From Rhodococcus sp. OK519 (lineage in GTDB: Bacteria > Actinomycetota > Actinomycetes > Mycobacteriales > Mycobacteriaceae), in the NCBI RefSeq assembly GCF_003051005.1, contig NZ_QAOW01000009.1:124001-188000 (forward strand): a stretch of 64,000 nucleotides of DNA, given 5' to 3'. Positions 9,046-18,316 of the stretch are shown here, piece by piece. The notes under the pieces are model-generated. The model had not been told where the DNA came from. It saw only the letters and a list, made by a program, of their open reading frames with translations, and ran no database searches. The translations under genes were made by a program, and so were the position numbers. Position 1 is the stretch's first letter. Each line of letters begins with the position of its first letter.

Positions 9046-10266
9046 CTAGCCGGTAGCGACGCGGTTCGCGCGAGCGCTGCGCAACGCCAGGACGGCGGCG
9101 ACGGCGGCGGTCACCGTCGCCGTCGTGGCTGCGACCGTGACGAACTGGGCGACGGTGTCGGCGACGGTGAACATCAGCACGGCCTCCACCGCGAGACCCA
9201 CCCACGCGACGATCGCCAGTTGCGTCCGCTCCGCCGCGATCGCCGACAGCAGCGCACCCTGCAGCACCGCGAGCGCGGCGCCGTTCCACGCGAACATCCA
9301 GAGGATGCCCTGCACGGGCGCATAGTCGTCGCCGAACAGCATCGTCGCGACCGGCGCGACCAGCGCCGCACCCACGACGAGCACGACACCCAACCCGACG
9401 AGGACCCCGAGCGCCGAGCGCACCGCGGTGGCCGAGTGCGCCGGGTTCGCCATCCGCGGATACAGCACCACCCCGATGGCCTGCGGCAGCCAGAACGCGG
9501 CCTTGGTCGCGACGGCGCCGGCCGCGTAAATGCCGGCGTCGGTGTCGGACAGCACCATCCGCGCGATCAGGAGATCCACCGACGACAGCGCGATCATCGC
9601 GAGTTGCACCTGCGACGCCCGCAGCACCGTGGCCACCCCGATGACGGCGGACGCGCCGGCGTCGTCGCCGCGCCGACGCTCGAGGAGGCGGGCGATGACG
9701 ACCATGACACCGGTGCCGACGGCCGCAGCGAGCAGCATCGCGCCGGGCCCACCGCCGGCCGCGAGGACCGCGACCGCGGGCACCACCTTCGCGACGCCCG
9801 CGCCGGCGAGCACGACGCTCAGTTCCCCGAAGCGGCCCGATCCCTGCAGCAGGCCCTGTTCGGTGGCGAGCAACACCAGTAGCGGCGCGGCGGCCAGCGC
9901 CCACAGGGTGGGTGCCAGGCCGGTGTCGAGGATCGCGGAAACCACCGGCACCAGCACCAGCGCGATCACGCCGACGATCGCGGCGCAGCGGTAGCCCAGT
10001 GCCCGCAGCGCGGCGGTGCCCTTGCCGTGCACCACCTCGCGGGCCACGACGCTCTGCAGCGCCAGGGCGGGCACCGCGAGCACCAACTGCGCGGCGAGCA
10101 GACTCGCGAATTCGCCGTACGACGAAGGCCCCAGCCAGCGCAACGCGACCAGTTGGAGGACGTAGGCCGCGACGTTCGCGGTCATCGAACCAGCGGTCAC
10201 CATCGTCATCCCGGCGACCGTGGAGCCGGTCAGCGATTGGCGTGGCATCCGCTCATGATGCACCAC
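9046..10266 (-). CDS. Polysaccharide flippase-like (MVF/MOP superfamily) membrane protein
   Basis: About 400 residues with roughly 12 hydrophobic segments and the N-terminal pattern of O-antigen/lipid-II flippases (TAGSMTANVAAYVLQLVALR, RWLGPSSYGEFASL). It probably translocates a lipid-linked saccharide or lipid across the membrane. It is divergent from the GT-C-like gene that starts at 10281, so the two share a very short promoter region. Start codons at 10266 and 10248 (MPRQSL) are both possible; the second leaves more room for a promoter. Substrate specificity cannot be read from the sequence. Confidence 0.78.
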   Translation of the reverse strand: MVHHERMPRQSLTGSTVAGMTMVTAGSMTANVAAYVLQLVALRWLGPSSYGEFASLLAAQLVLAVPALALQSVVAREVVHGKGTAALRALGYRCAAIVGVIALVLVPVVSAILDTGLAPTLWALAAAPLLVLLATEQGLLQGSGRFGELSVVLAGAGVAKVVPAVAVLAAGGGPGAMLLAAAVGTGVMVVIARLLERRRGDDAGASAVIGVATVLRASQVQLAMIALSSVDLLIARMVLSDTDAGIYAAGAVATKAAFWLPQAIGVVLYPRMANPAHSATAVRSALGVLVGLGVVLVVGAALVAPVATMLFGDDYAPVQGILWMFAWNGAALAVLQGALLSAIAAERTQLAIVAWVGLAVEAVLMFTVADTVAQFVTVAATTATVTAAVAAVLALRSARANRVATG

Positions 10267-10280
10267 GTACAGTGCCGCTC

Positions 10281-12047
10281 ATGACGTCACGGCACCCGTT
10301 TCTCGTGCGCGCCGTGCCATCGCTCTACAGCCTCGTGCTGGCGGCGCTGATCCTCGGTCCCCTGCTGGGCCCCGGCTATCTACTGATCCGCGACGCGGTG
10401 AGCACTCCCCGCTCGTACGTCACCGACTCGGCGCTGGGGCTGACGGATGCTGCCGCCCGCGCGGTTCCGCAGGACTGGCTGGTTGCGGTGCTGAGTTCCG
10501 TCGTCGACGGCGGCGTCCTGGTGAAGGCGATCATGTTCGCCGCACTGTGGCTGGCCGGGTGGGGTGCCGCCCGCATGGCCGCGGTCGCGTTGCCGGGCGC
10601 CGGGCTCGGACCGCAACTGGTGGCGTCGACTGTGATGCTGTGGAACCCGTACGTGGCCGAACGTGTGCTGCAAGGGCATTGGAGCCTGCTCACCGGATAC
10701 GCCGCGCTGCCGTGGGTCGTGTGCGCCGCGGTCGCGATCCGGCGCGGGCGCCCGGGCGCGTGGTGGGCGCTGGCGCTGTGCCTGGCGGCGGCGGGGCTGA
10801 CGCCGACCGGCGCGATCCTGGCGTTCGTCGTCGCGCTCGCCGTCCTCGCGGTTCCGGGTGGGCGCGGGGGCATCGCACCTCGACTGTTGTGGACGATGTT
10901 GCTGTTCGCTGCCGCGTCGGCGCCGTGGCTGACGGCGACCGCGCTGTCCGGGGGCGGCGGGACGTCCGATCCGGCGGGTGTCGCGGCGTTCGCGGCCCGC
11001 GCCGAACCCGGGCTGGGCACCATCGGCAGCCTCGCGGGCCTCGGCGGGATCTGGAACTCCACCGCCGTGCCCGAGTCGCGGACGTCGCTGTGGGCGCTGG
11101 CCGGGACGGCGGCGCTGCTCGCGGTCGTGGTCTGCGGACTGCCCGCGCTGTGGCGGCGACGACGCCACCCGGTGATCGTCGCGCTCGCGGTCCTCGCCGG
11201 TCTCGCGGTGCTGCTGCCCGCGCTCGGTGCGACCGGGTGGGGTCTGGCGGTCGGCGAGTGGGCCGCCCAGCAGGTGCCCGGCGCGGGACTGCTGCGCGAC
11301 AGCCAGAAGTGGGTGGCCCTCGCCGCGCCGCTGTACGCGCTGGCCGCGGCGGCCGGGGTCCGGTCGCTGTCCGCGCGGGTGTCGCTCCCCGCGACCGTCC
11401 CCGTCGCGGCGATCGCGGCCGTCGTGCTCGCGCTGCCCGACCTGGTGTGGGGCGTCGGCGGGGCACTGAAGCCGGTGCAGTATCCGGCGGCGTGGCAGCG
11501 CGCCGCCGCGCAACTGGAGGCGTCGAAGGAGGCCGGCGACGTCGCGGTGCTGCCCACCGGCATGTTCCGCAAGTTCCCCTACAGCGGCGACGCTCCCGTC
11601 CTGGATCCGGCGCCGCGGATGCTGCCGAGGGACGTCCTACAGACCGGGCAGCTGGTGGTGGGTGAGGCGTCGAGCGTCGCCGGCGAGGGCGCTCGCGCCA
11701 CGCGCGTCGAGAACCTGCTGCTCTCGGGTGCCGGACCGCAGGCGCTCGTCGACGAGAACGTCCGGTGGGTGCTCGTCGAACGCACCACGCCCGGTCCGCT
11801 CGGCGACTCGCAGCGCACCCTCGAACAGCTCGAGCCGGTGTTCGCCGACGACGAACTCGCGCTCTACCGGGTGCCGGGCAGCATCCCCCCGGACGCCAGG
11901 GAGGGTCGGGGCGAGGCACTCGCCGCGCACCTGCTCTGGGCGGCGCTGCTGGTGACCGGCGGGCTAGGCGTCCTGCAGGCCCACCGACGCGGCCGTCACG
12001 GTTTCGACGCCGGCGATGAGCCCCGACACGTGCCGTCCCGAGGCTGA
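10281..12047 (+). CDS. GT-C-like multi-pass membrane protein (Rv0226c-like)
   Basis: 588 residues with about ten hydrophobic segments up to about residue 410, then a soluble domain and a final helix. The pattern (long helices, VLQGHWSLLTGYAALPW loop, VPGAGLLRDSQKW) resembles GT-C type glycosyltransferases, and the position next to GT4 and methyltransferase genes matches Rv0226c as I recall. A role in cell-envelope glycan or lipid synthesis is inferred; no catalytic residue is certain. ATG 10281 is used because the upstream frame overlaps the divergent flippase-like gene. The 3' end overlaps the convergent glycosyltransferase by 84 bp. Confidence 0.75.
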   Translation: MTSRHPFLVRAVPSLYSLVLAALILGPLLGPGYLLIRDAVSTPRSYVTDSALGLTDAAARAVPQDWLVAVLSSVVDGGVLVKAIMFAALWLAGWGAARMAAVALPGAGLGPQLVASTVMLWNPYVAERVLQGHWSLLTGYAALPWVVCAAVAIRRGRPGAWWALALCLAAAGLTPTGAILAFVVALAVLAVPGGRGGIAPRLLWTMLLFAAASAPWLTATALSGGGGTSDPAGVAAFAARAEPGLGTIGSLAGLGGIWNSTAVPESRTSLWALAGTAALLAVVVCGLPALWRRRRHPVIVALAVLAGLAVLLPALGATGWGLAVGEWAAQQVPGAGLLRDSQKWVALAAPLYALAAAAGVRSLSARVSLPATVPVAAIAAVVLALPDLVWGVGGALKPVQYPAAWQRAAAQLEASKEAGDVAVLPTGMFRKFPYSGDAPVLDPAPRMLPRDVLQTGQLVVGEASSVAGEGARATRVENLLLSGAGPQALVDENVRWVLVERTTPGPLGDSQRTLEQLEPVFADDELALYRVPGSIPPDAREGRGEALAAHLLWAALLVTGGLGVLQAHRRGRHGFDAGDEPRHVPSRG

Positions 12048-13202
12048 CGCCGCCAGCACCGCGTGCACGCCCGCCGCGGTCTGTTCCCACGAGAACTCGT
12101 TCGCCCGCAGCCGCGCCTTGCGACCGAGGTCGGCGCGGAGTTCGGCGTCGAGCAGCAGCGATTCGACGGCGGATGCCAGCGCCGGCACGGCGGTCGCCCG
12201 ATCGGCCGCGGCGTCGTCGGAGTCGCCGCCGACCAGCAGGCCTGTGACCCCGTCGATGATCGAATCGGTGAGTCCCTTGGAACTGCGGTAGCCGACGGTG
12301 GGGACGCCGTGCTGCGCGGCCTCGATCACCGCGAGACCCCAGCCCTCCTTGCGCGACGGCATCACGTGCACCCACGACCGCGCGAGCAGTTCGTGTTTGC
12401 GAGCCTCCGGCACGTGCCCGTGGAAGGTGACCGCGTCGCCGATGCCGAGTTCGTCGGCCCGCTCGCGCAGGTTCTGCCCCCACCAGCCGCCGCCGATGAC
12501 GTCGAGGTGCAGTTCGGGGATGGTTCGGCGCAGCTGCGCGACGGCGGCGAGGGCGTCCTCGATCTGCTTGTGCGGCACCAGCCGCGACAGCACGCACACA
12601 CTCGGATGGGTGGTGCGGGTGTCGTCGCCACCGGGCGCGACCCCGACAGGAATCGCGTCGGCCCCGTTGCGCACCACGGCAACTCGGTCACGCTCGACGC
12701 CCAGGTCGGTGAGTTCGTCGGCCGACGGCAGCGACACAGTCAGGTACTGGCTGTCGCGGTGTACGCGCGGCGAGAGCCACGATTCGATCCACCAGCCGAC
12801 CCGCCCCATCAGGCGACCGGCGACCGGCCACTGCTCACGATGGCAGTGGTGGACCAGCACCGTGACGGGTGCGCCGGACACGGTCCGGGAGAAGAACGGG
12901 ATGCCGTTCTGGGTGTCGATGACGGCGTCGGGCCGCAGTCCGGCGAGCGGGCCCAGCCCGAGGCGTCCCGCGACGATCGCACCGAGCGCCCGCGGATACA
13001 CCGTGAGCCGGCCGCCGCCGCGCACGATCCGGATGCCGTCCACCGTCTCCTCGCGCGGGGCGCCGGGGTACCCGGCGGTGCGGAGGGTGACGTTGATGCC
13101 GCGGCGCGCGAGTCCGGCCCCGACTTCCTCGAGGTATCGCTCGCTGCCGCCGCCCTGGGGATGACCCGTGTCGCGCCAGCACAGCAGGAGAACCTCTCGC
13201 AC
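11964..13202 (-). CDS. GT4-family glycosyltransferase (Rv0225-like)
   Basis: A 412-residue GT-B fold glycosyltransferase. The N-terminus has the GT4 donor/acceptor pattern WRDTGHPQGGGSERYLEEVG; the C-terminal nucleotide-sugar part includes VCVLSRLVPHKQIEDAL and the E-x7-E motif within SRKEGWGLAVIEAAQHG (about 280-295). Glu and Lys/Arg retaining-type residues are present. It probably adds a hexose to a cell-envelope lipid at the inner face. It is divergent from the methyltransferase gene with about 130 bp between them, and convergent with the GT-C-like gene (84-bp overlap). Confidence 0.87.
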   Translation of the reverse strand: MREVLLLCWRDTGHPQGGGSERYLEEVGAGLARRGINVTLRTAGYPGAPREETVDGIRIVRGGGRLTVYPRALGAIVAGRLGLGPLAGLRPDAVIDTQNGIPFFSRTVSGAPVTVLVHHCHREQWPVAGRLMGRVGWWIESWLSPRVHRDSQYLTVSLPSADELTDLGVERDRVAVVRNGADAIPVGVAPGGDDTRTTHPSVCVLSRLVPHKQIEDALAAVAQLRRTIPELHLDVIGGGWWGQNLRERADELGIGDAVTFHGHVPEARKHELLARSWVHVMPSRKEGWGLAVIEAAQHGVPTVGYRSSKGLTDSIIDGVTGLLVGGDSDDAAADRATAVPALASAVESLLLDAELRADLGRKARLRANEFSWEQTAAGVHAVLAASASGRHVSGLIAGVETVTAASVGLQDA

Positions 13203-13334
13203 GTGCGTGCCCCCTCACCGGCTCGGACGGTCGCCTGCGACACACCTTATCGGCTGGACGTGGCGCACCCCACCGTCCCGAAGCGGAAAGCGGCGAACAG
13301 GACCGCGGTATGTCCGATCGCTAAGGTTCCTCCC

Positions 13335-14114
13335 GTGATCTCCGCCCGCGCACCGCGCGTGACCCGCCACTTCGCCCGCCGCGCGACCCTGAAGCGGTCC
13401 GTCGGACTGCTCAGTGACTTCCGGTACGAGCAGACCGAACCGGACCTGTTCTACGGCGCGCTCGCCCGCGACTCCGTCGAGTTGATCGGCGATCTCCACC
13501 GCGGCCTCACCGACGCCGACCTCACCGGCACCACCGTCCTCGACGTCGGCGGCGGCCCCGGCTACTTCGCGGACGCCTTCGGCAAGGCCGGCGCCCGGTA
13601 CGTCCCGGTCGAACCCGATCCGTCGGAGATGCACGCGGCCGGGCTCAGCGTCGGCGACTCGGTTCGCGGGTCCGGCCTGGCACTGCCGATCCGCACCGAC
13701 GCCGTGGACGTGTGCTTCTCGTCGAACGTCGCCGAGCACGTGTCCCAGCCGTGGGTGATGGCCGAGGAGATGCTGCGCGTCACCAAGCCCGGCGGCCTGA
13801 TGGTGCTGTCGTACACGCTGTGGTGGGGCCCGTTCGGCGGCCACGAGACCGGTCCGTGGCACTACCTCGGCGGCGAGTACGCGGCGCGGCGCTACCGGCG
13901 CAAGCTGGGCAAGGAGCCGAAGAACCGGTTCGGCGTGTCCCTCTTCGACATCGGCGCGAAGGACGGCCTGCGCTGGGCGAAGGAGCAGACCGGCGGCGAG
14001 GTCCTGGCCGCGTTCCCCCGCTACCACCCGCGCTGGGCGTGGTGGATGGTGAAGATCCCGGTGCTGCGAGAGTTGCTGGTCAGCAACCTCGTCCTGGTCG
14101 TCCGCAAGCACTGA
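13335..14114 (+). CDS. Class I SAM-dependent methyltransferase (Rv0224c-like)
   Basis: 259 residues. Motif I is VLDVGGGPGYFADAFG (about 68-83), followed by acidic strand 2 (VPVEPDPSEMHAAG) and the post-motif region VDVCFSSNVAEHV of methyltransferase type 11. The basic N-terminus may contact membrane lipid. GTG 13335 is chosen: the upstream open frame is antisense to the glycosyltransferase, and homologues of about 254 residues are expected. Order and family match Rv0224c as I recall, so an envelope sugar or lipid may be the substrate. Its last 35 bp overlap the convergent hydrolase gene, which marks the left edge of the catabolic block. Confidence 0.85.
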   Translation: MISARAPRVTRHFARRATLKRSVGLLSDFRYEQTEPDLFYGALARDSVELIGDLHRGLTDADLTGTTVLDVGGGPGYFADAFGKAGARYVPVEPDPSEMHAAGLSVGDSVRGSGLALPIRTDAVDVCFSSNVAEHVSQPWVMAEEMLRVTKPGGLMVLSYTLWWGPFGGHETGPWHYLGGEYAARRYRRKLGKEPKNRFGVSLFDIGAKDGLRWAKEQTGGEVLAAFPRYHPRWAWWMVKIPVLRELLVSNLVLVVRKH

Positions 14115-15330
14115 GCGCGTCGGCGAGTGCGACAGCGCCGGCCTCGGCATCATCGACCTCGACGTGTTCACTGGGCGAGTGCGAGACCCCTGACGGATTG
14201 CGGACGAAGAGCATCGCGGTGGGCACGGAGTCCTTGAGAACACCCGCATCGTGTCCCGCACCGGTGCCGAGCACCGGAGCGTCCGACAAGGTCGCGACAA
14301 GGACGTCGCGGAGTCCGGCGTCGAAGTCGACGGTCGGGCTGAACGACTCCTCGACCAGTACCGCGTCGCAGCCTTCCTCTGCGGCGAGCAGGATCGCGGC
14401 CTGACGGACCTGCTCCACCAGGACGGTCGTCACCGTGTCGTCGGGGTGGCGCACGTCGACCCACAGGTCTACCCGGGAAGCGATGACGTTGGTGCCGCCC
14501 GGCGTGGGAACCAGCCGACCGACCGTGGCGCGGGCGGCGGAATGCCCACGGGCGAGATCCCTGATCCGTGACACCAACCGGCCCGCCGCGACCATCGGAT
14601 CGCGGCGATCACACATCAGCGTGGTCCCGGCGTGATTGCCCTCGCCGGCGATCGTCACCCGCCACCGACCGTGCCCCAGGATGGACGATGCCACCGCGAC
14701 CGGTCGGTCGAGGTCGATCAGGCCGCGTCCCTGCTCCACGTGCAACTCCACGAACACTGCCATTCGCGCCAGCGCCTCGGGGTCGGGACCGAGGTGCGCC
14801 GGATCGAGCCCGCCGCGGGCAACGATCTCCGCGAAGGTGTTTCCGTCGGCATCGGTCAGCGCCCGGGCCCGATCGGGATCGATGGCTCCGGTCATCAGTC
14901 GGGACCCGAGGCAGGCCACCCCGAATCGCGACCCCTCCTCCTCGGGGAACACCACGATGGCGAGGGGTCGCCGGCCCAACGCTCCACGGCGGCGGAGAAC
15001 ATCGAACGCCACCAGCGCCGACGCCACCCCGAGAGGTCCGTCGAACGCGCCGCCGCCGGGCACCGAATCCAGGTGACTACCGGTGACGATCGCGTCGTCG
15101 TGAGACCCGTCAGGTGCATGCCAGGCCCAGATCGCACCGTTGCGATCGACCTCCACCTCCAGGCCGCGCTTCTCGGCGTGCGCGATGAACCACTCCCGCA
15201 GTTCGTGTTCGGCCGACGAGTGGACCGGTCGGGAGTATCCGCCACGCTGCGGGTCCCGTCCGATGTCCTCGATCTCCGCCAGCAGACCGGAGACCGTGTC
15301 GCCCTCGACCGCTGCAACCTTGTCGCTCAT
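14080..15330 (-). CDS. M20 Zn-dependent hydrolase, allantoate/N-carbamoyl-amino-acid hydrolase type
   Basis: A 416-residue binuclear-metal amidohydrolase of the HyuC/AllC group, which removes carbamoyl or ureido groups or opens related amides. Metal ligands are visible: H86 and D88 in GSHLDSVPGG, D97 in AFDGPLG, the E130-E132 cluster in FPEEEGSRFG, and H197 in ELHVEQG. A later His in GEGNHAGTT lies in the dimerisation/substrate domain. It is the last gene of the leftward operon; its ATG overlaps the stop of the FAD oxidoreductase by 4 bp (ATGA). The substrate is unknown but is probably the nitrogenous product of the upstream enzymes. Confidence 0.88.
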   Translation of the reverse strand: MSDKVAAVEGDTVSGLLAEIEDIGRDPQRGGYSRPVHSSAEHELREWFIAHAEKRGLEVEVDRNGAIWAWHAPDGSHDDAIVTGSHLDSVPGGGAFDGPLGVASALVAFDVLRRRGALGRRPLAIVVFPEEEGSRFGVACLGSRLMTGAIDPDRARALTDADGNTFAEIVARGGLDPAHLGPDPEALARMAVFVELHVEQGRGLIDLDRPVAVASSILGHGRWRVTIAGEGNHAGTTLMCDRRDPMVAAGRLVSRIRDLARGHSAARATVGRLVPTPGGTNVIASRVDLWVDVRHPDDTVTTVLVEQVRQAAILLAAEEGCDAVLVEESFSPTVDFDAGLRDVLVATLSDAPVLGTGAGHDAGVLKDSVPTAMLFVRNPSGVSHSPSEHVEVDDAEAGAVALADALSACGRPGRGC

Positions 15331-16496
15331 CGCATCTCACCCGCTCCCACGTACGGGTGCAGGCTGGACAGCAACTGCCCCTCGGCGAACCGTTCGAGCC
15401 GGAAGTCCGCCGCCGGGACATCCGTGTCCCGGCTGTCTCCGTCGACGATCAGGTCGGCCATCAGATCGCCCACCGCCGGGCTGATCTTGAATCCGTGACC
15501 GCTGAACCCGGCGGCGAGGAACAGCCCGTCGATCGGTGCCGGCGCGATGACCGGATTCCAGTCCGGGGTGATGTCGTAACAGCCCGCGTAGGTGTGTGCC
15601 ACCGATGCGTCCGGGAAGTCGAAGCGGTGCAACATCTTTGTTGCGGCCCGCTCCATCCCCGCCTCGCTGGCCTGATTGGAGTACGCGTCCGGGTCTGCGT
15701 ACTTGGGTGTGCTGTGGTCGCTGTTGCCGACCAGCAGCTCACCGGAGCCTTCGATTCGCACGTACTGCAGGCTCACCAGGTCCGACAGGGCAGGCAGGCC
15801 ACGTAGGGGTTCACCGGCGTCGACCATGAGCAGTTCGGAGCGCAGCGCTTCGATCGGCAGGTCGATGCCGACATCCGCCATCAGCCTGCCGGACCACCAC
15901 CCGGAGGCGACGACCACGGCGTCCGCCTCGAGGACCTCGCCGCTCGTCAGCTCCACACCGGTGGCGCGGTCTCCCGAGGTCAGCACCCGCGCCACGGGGG
16001 TGTTCTGCCGGACCTTCGCACCGGCAGACCGCGCCACCGCCCCGAAGTGCAGGGCGAGCTGGGAGGCATCCGCGTATCCACCGCGCGCCTCGTAGGAGAA
16101 GGCCGCGATGTCGTCGACGTTGAGCTGCGGCCACAATCCGGTCGCCCGTTCGTGGTCGATCATCTCCGCTTCGATCCCGAGCGACTGGTGCACGGCGGTG
16201 TTCGCGCGCAGCGCCTCCTCGTTCTCCGGCCCGACGGCGACCATGTAGCCCACCTGCCGGAACCCGACCTCGTCACCCAAGCGCTCGAAGGTCGGCAGGC
16301 TGCGCCACGCCATCGCGGCGATCGACGGGACGCCGTAGTGACAACGCACGATCCCGCTCGACTTGCCGGTCCCGCCGCTGGCGAGACTGTGGCGTTCGAG
16401 CACGAGTACCTCGCTGACGCCTCGCTCGGTGAGGGCGCGGGCGATCGACAGCCCGATCAGCCCACCCCCCACCACGATCACGCGCCGACCGGTCAT
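15327..16496 (-). CDS. FAD-dependent amine/amino-acid oxidoreductase (DAO, SoxB-like)
   Basis: A 389-residue DAO-superfamily flavoprotein. The FAD dinucleotide motif is VVVGGGLIGLSIARALTERG near residues 8-26; the motif LERHSLASGGTGKSSG and the C-terminal DGLFLAAGFSGHGFKISPAVG are typical of sarcosine/dimethylglycine/D-amino-acid oxidase relatives. It would oxidise a secondary or primary amine to imine with release of an aldehyde or keto acid. Both ends overlap neighbours by 4 bp (flavin reductase upstream, Zn-hydrolase downstream), so it is translationally coupled. Iminodiacetate-type oxidases belong to the same superfamily, but specificity is not determinable here. Confidence 0.87.
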   Translation of the reverse strand: MTGRRVIVVGGGLIGLSIARALTERGVSEVLVLERHSLASGGTGKSSGIVRCHYGVPSIAAMAWRSLPTFERLGDEVGFRQVGYMVAVGPENEEALRANTAVHQSLGIEAEMIDHERATGLWPQLNVDDIAAFSYEARGGYADASQLALHFGAVARSAGAKVRQNTPVARVLTSGDRATGVELTSGEVLEADAVVVASGWWSGRLMADVGIDLPIEALRSELLMVDAGEPLRGLPALSDLVSLQYVRIEGSGELLVGNSDHSTPKYADPDAYSNQASEAGMERAATKMLHRFDFPDASVAHTYAGCYDITPDWNPVIAPAPIDGLFLAAGFSGHGFKISPAVGDLMADLIVDGDSRDTDVPAADFRLERFAEGQLLSSLHPYVGAGEMR

Positions 16497-17086
16497 GACA
16501 ATGCTCCTTCAGATGCTGTGGAACCGACGGTGCTCGTCGGTACGGGCCCGTCGACACCGCTCGTCGGTACGGGCCCGTCGACACCGCTCGGCGACAGGGG
16601 CACGAGGGCGCGGACGCTGCCGGCGAGGTACACCAGCGGCTCGCGTTCGGTGTCCGCCTCGAGCCCGAGCACCCGGAGCAGCACGATGGTGTGGTCGCCC
16701 CCGGGCAGCAGGCTCTGCAGTTCACACTCGAGCCACACGCCGGCGCCCCTCACGAGCACGGCACCCTCCGGCGTCACCAGCGTCGCGATGTCGGCGAACC
16801 GGTCTCCCCCCTTCGATCCGAGGGCGCGACACACCGACCCCTGGTCCGCCGCCAGCACGCTGACGCCGAGGCGCGGCGCATCCTGCAGGCGCCGCCAGGT
16901 ACGCGAGCCGTTCATGACGCACACCGACACGAGCGGCGGATCCAGCGAGACCGCGGTGAACGAACTCGCGGCCATGCCGACCACCTCGCCCTCCAGTTCC
17001 GCGCACACCGCGGTGACCCCGGAGGCGATGTTCGCGAATGCAGCCCGCACCGCCGTCGGGTCGGTGCCGGTGGTGATTGATTTCAT
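16493..17086 (-). CDS. Flavin reductase (DIM6/NtaB family), monooxygenase component
   Basis: A 197-residue protein of the flavin-reductase-like FMN-binding domain family. Visible motifs are ASGVTAVCA, GMAASSFTAVSLDPPLVSVC (about 37-56) and GGDHTIVLLRVLG near 130. Such enzymes supply reduced flavin to a partner monooxygenase. The gene lies 54 bp after the acyl-CoA-dehydrogenase-fold gene, which lacks the dehydrogenase catalytic Glu, so the two probably form a two-component monooxygenase. GGGAGC precedes ATG 17086. The C-terminal tail contains a duplicated nine-residue unit (GVDGPVPTS twice), from a 27-bp tandem repeat. Confidence 0.85.
   Translation of the reverse strand: MKSITTGTDPTAVRAAFANIASGVTAVCAELEGEVVGMAASSFTAVSLDPPLVSVCVMNGSRTWRRLQDAPRLGVSVLAADQGSVCRALGSKGGDRFADIATLVTPEGAVLVRGAGVWLECELQSLLPGGDHTIVLLRVLGLEADTEREPLVYLAGSVRALVPLSPSGVDGPVPTSGVDGPVPTSTVGSTASEGALS
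16532..16590. repeat. 27-bp in-frame tandem duplication in flavin reductase tail
   Basis: Two identical 27-bp copies (16532-16558 and 16559-16585) plus five bases of a third encode repeated GVDGPVPTS in the dispensable-looking C-terminal tail. This is probably replication slippage. Confidence 0.92.
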
Positions 17087-17140
17087 GAGCGTGCTCCCAT
17101 GTCGTGATGTATCGAAGTCGGAGTGGCGCGGCGTGAACGG

Positions 17141-18316
17141 TCAGTCCTGGGCGGGAGTCAGGCCACCGTTTCCGTTGACCGAGAATCCCTGGGAGAGCAG
17201 GGATGCCCCGAGGTTGCGGGTGTAGTTGTCCACCCGGTAATGCAGCGAGAACGCGCGGGTGTCGCGGTAGAAGCGCTCCAGCGGGTAGGTCTTGAACATC
17301 GAGCGCGATCCGCAGATGTCGAGGCACCGCTGCGTGATCTCGAGGGCGACCGCCTTGGCGACGGTGAGCGCGTGGACTCCGCGGAACTCGCCCTCCGATC
17401 GCTGGCCGGCGTCCCACGCGGCGGCCGCGTGGAAGAGTCCCGCGCGGGCGGTCGAGAGCTTGGCGGCCAGTTCGCCGAGCTGGAACTGGATCAGTTCGCT
17501 GCCCGCCAGCTGCGGACGCTCGCGCACCCAGTCGACGGTGAAGTCGAAGGCGCCGCGGGCAGCACCGAGGTGGTTGGCCGCGAAGGCCAGCGTGAACGTG
17601 CGGGTGTCGTCGGTCTCCCACCAGCCCGGCTCACCGAAGATCGCGTCGTCGGGCAGCGCGTAGTCGGTCACCTTGACGGCCCAGCTGACCGTGGACCGCA
17701 TGCCGAGCACGTCCCAGTTGTCGATCAGCTCAACCTCGGGGACGTCGCGCGGCACGAGCACGGCGACGGTGCGGTAGTCGTAGTCCTCCGTGCCGGGCAT
17801 GGCGAGCCAGATGATGAAGTGCGAGGCGCCCGGCCCGAGGGAGGCAAAGTGCTTGGTGCAGTTGAGCACCCACTGGCCCTGCTCGTTGCGGACCAGCTGA
17901 CTGCTGGAGGTGCCGAGATTGTTCTTGCCGGGGACCGACTCACTGCCGACCGAGGCGACCAGCTCACCGGCCTCGGCGATCGGGACGACGTACTTGCGCA
18001 TCTGCTCCTCGGTAGCGGCATGCGCCAGCATGCCGAGGGCATGGGAGTGGACCTGGAACAGCTGCGCGGTCGGGGCATCGATCGCTGCTATCCGCTCGAT
18101 GAGCTCGTAGTACTCGGCGAAACCACCCTCGCTCCACAGGCCGGCGCCGCCCCACTTCTCGGGAAGCGTCAGCGCGAGCAGATCCGCCTCGTTCAGCTCG
18201 GCGAAGTTCTCGGTCGGGAAGATCGCCTCGTCGTCGTAGCGACGAGCGCGGTCGCGGAAGCCTTGGGCCAGGGCGTCGATGGCTGCGAGGCGCTTGGTCT
18301 GCTCGGGGGAGGTCAT
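17141..18316 (-). CDS. Acyl-CoA-dehydrogenase-fold flavin monooxygenase (DszC/SfnC-like), internal start
   Basis: 391 residues from an internal ATG with a strong ribosome site (GAAGGAG, 5 nt spacing). The fold is that of acyl-CoA dehydrogenases, including the C-terminal YPLERFYRDTRAFSLHYR. At the position where dehydrogenases have the catalytic Glu (IYEGTSE pattern), this protein reads SLHYRVDN, with Tyr about 360. The same replacement region is typical of DszC/SfnC-type and N-hydroxylating flavin monooxygenases. With the flavin reductase gene next door, an FMNH2-dependent monooxygenase is the best reading. There is no stop codon between the preceding MmgE/PrpD frame and this one, so a fused product is also possible. 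Confidence 0.82.
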   Translation of the reverse strand: MTSPEQTKRLAAIDALAQGFRDRARRYDDEAIFPTENFAELNEADLLALTLPEKWGGAGLWSEGGFAEYYELIERIAAIDAPTAQLFQVHSHALGMLAHAATEEQMRKYVVPIAEAGELVASVGSESVPGKNNLGTSSSQLVRNEQGQWVLNCTKHFASLGPGASHFIIWLAMPGTEDYDYRTVAVLVPRDVPEVELIDNWDVLGMRSTVSWAVKVTDYALPDDAIFGEPGWWETDDTRTFTLAFAANHLGAARGAFDFTVDWVRERPQLAGSELIQFQLGELAAKLSTARAGLFHAAAAWDAGQRSEGEFRGVHALTVAKAVALEITQRCLDICGSRSMFKTYPLERFYRDTRAFSLHYRVDNYTRNLGASLLSQGFSVNGNGGLTPAQD

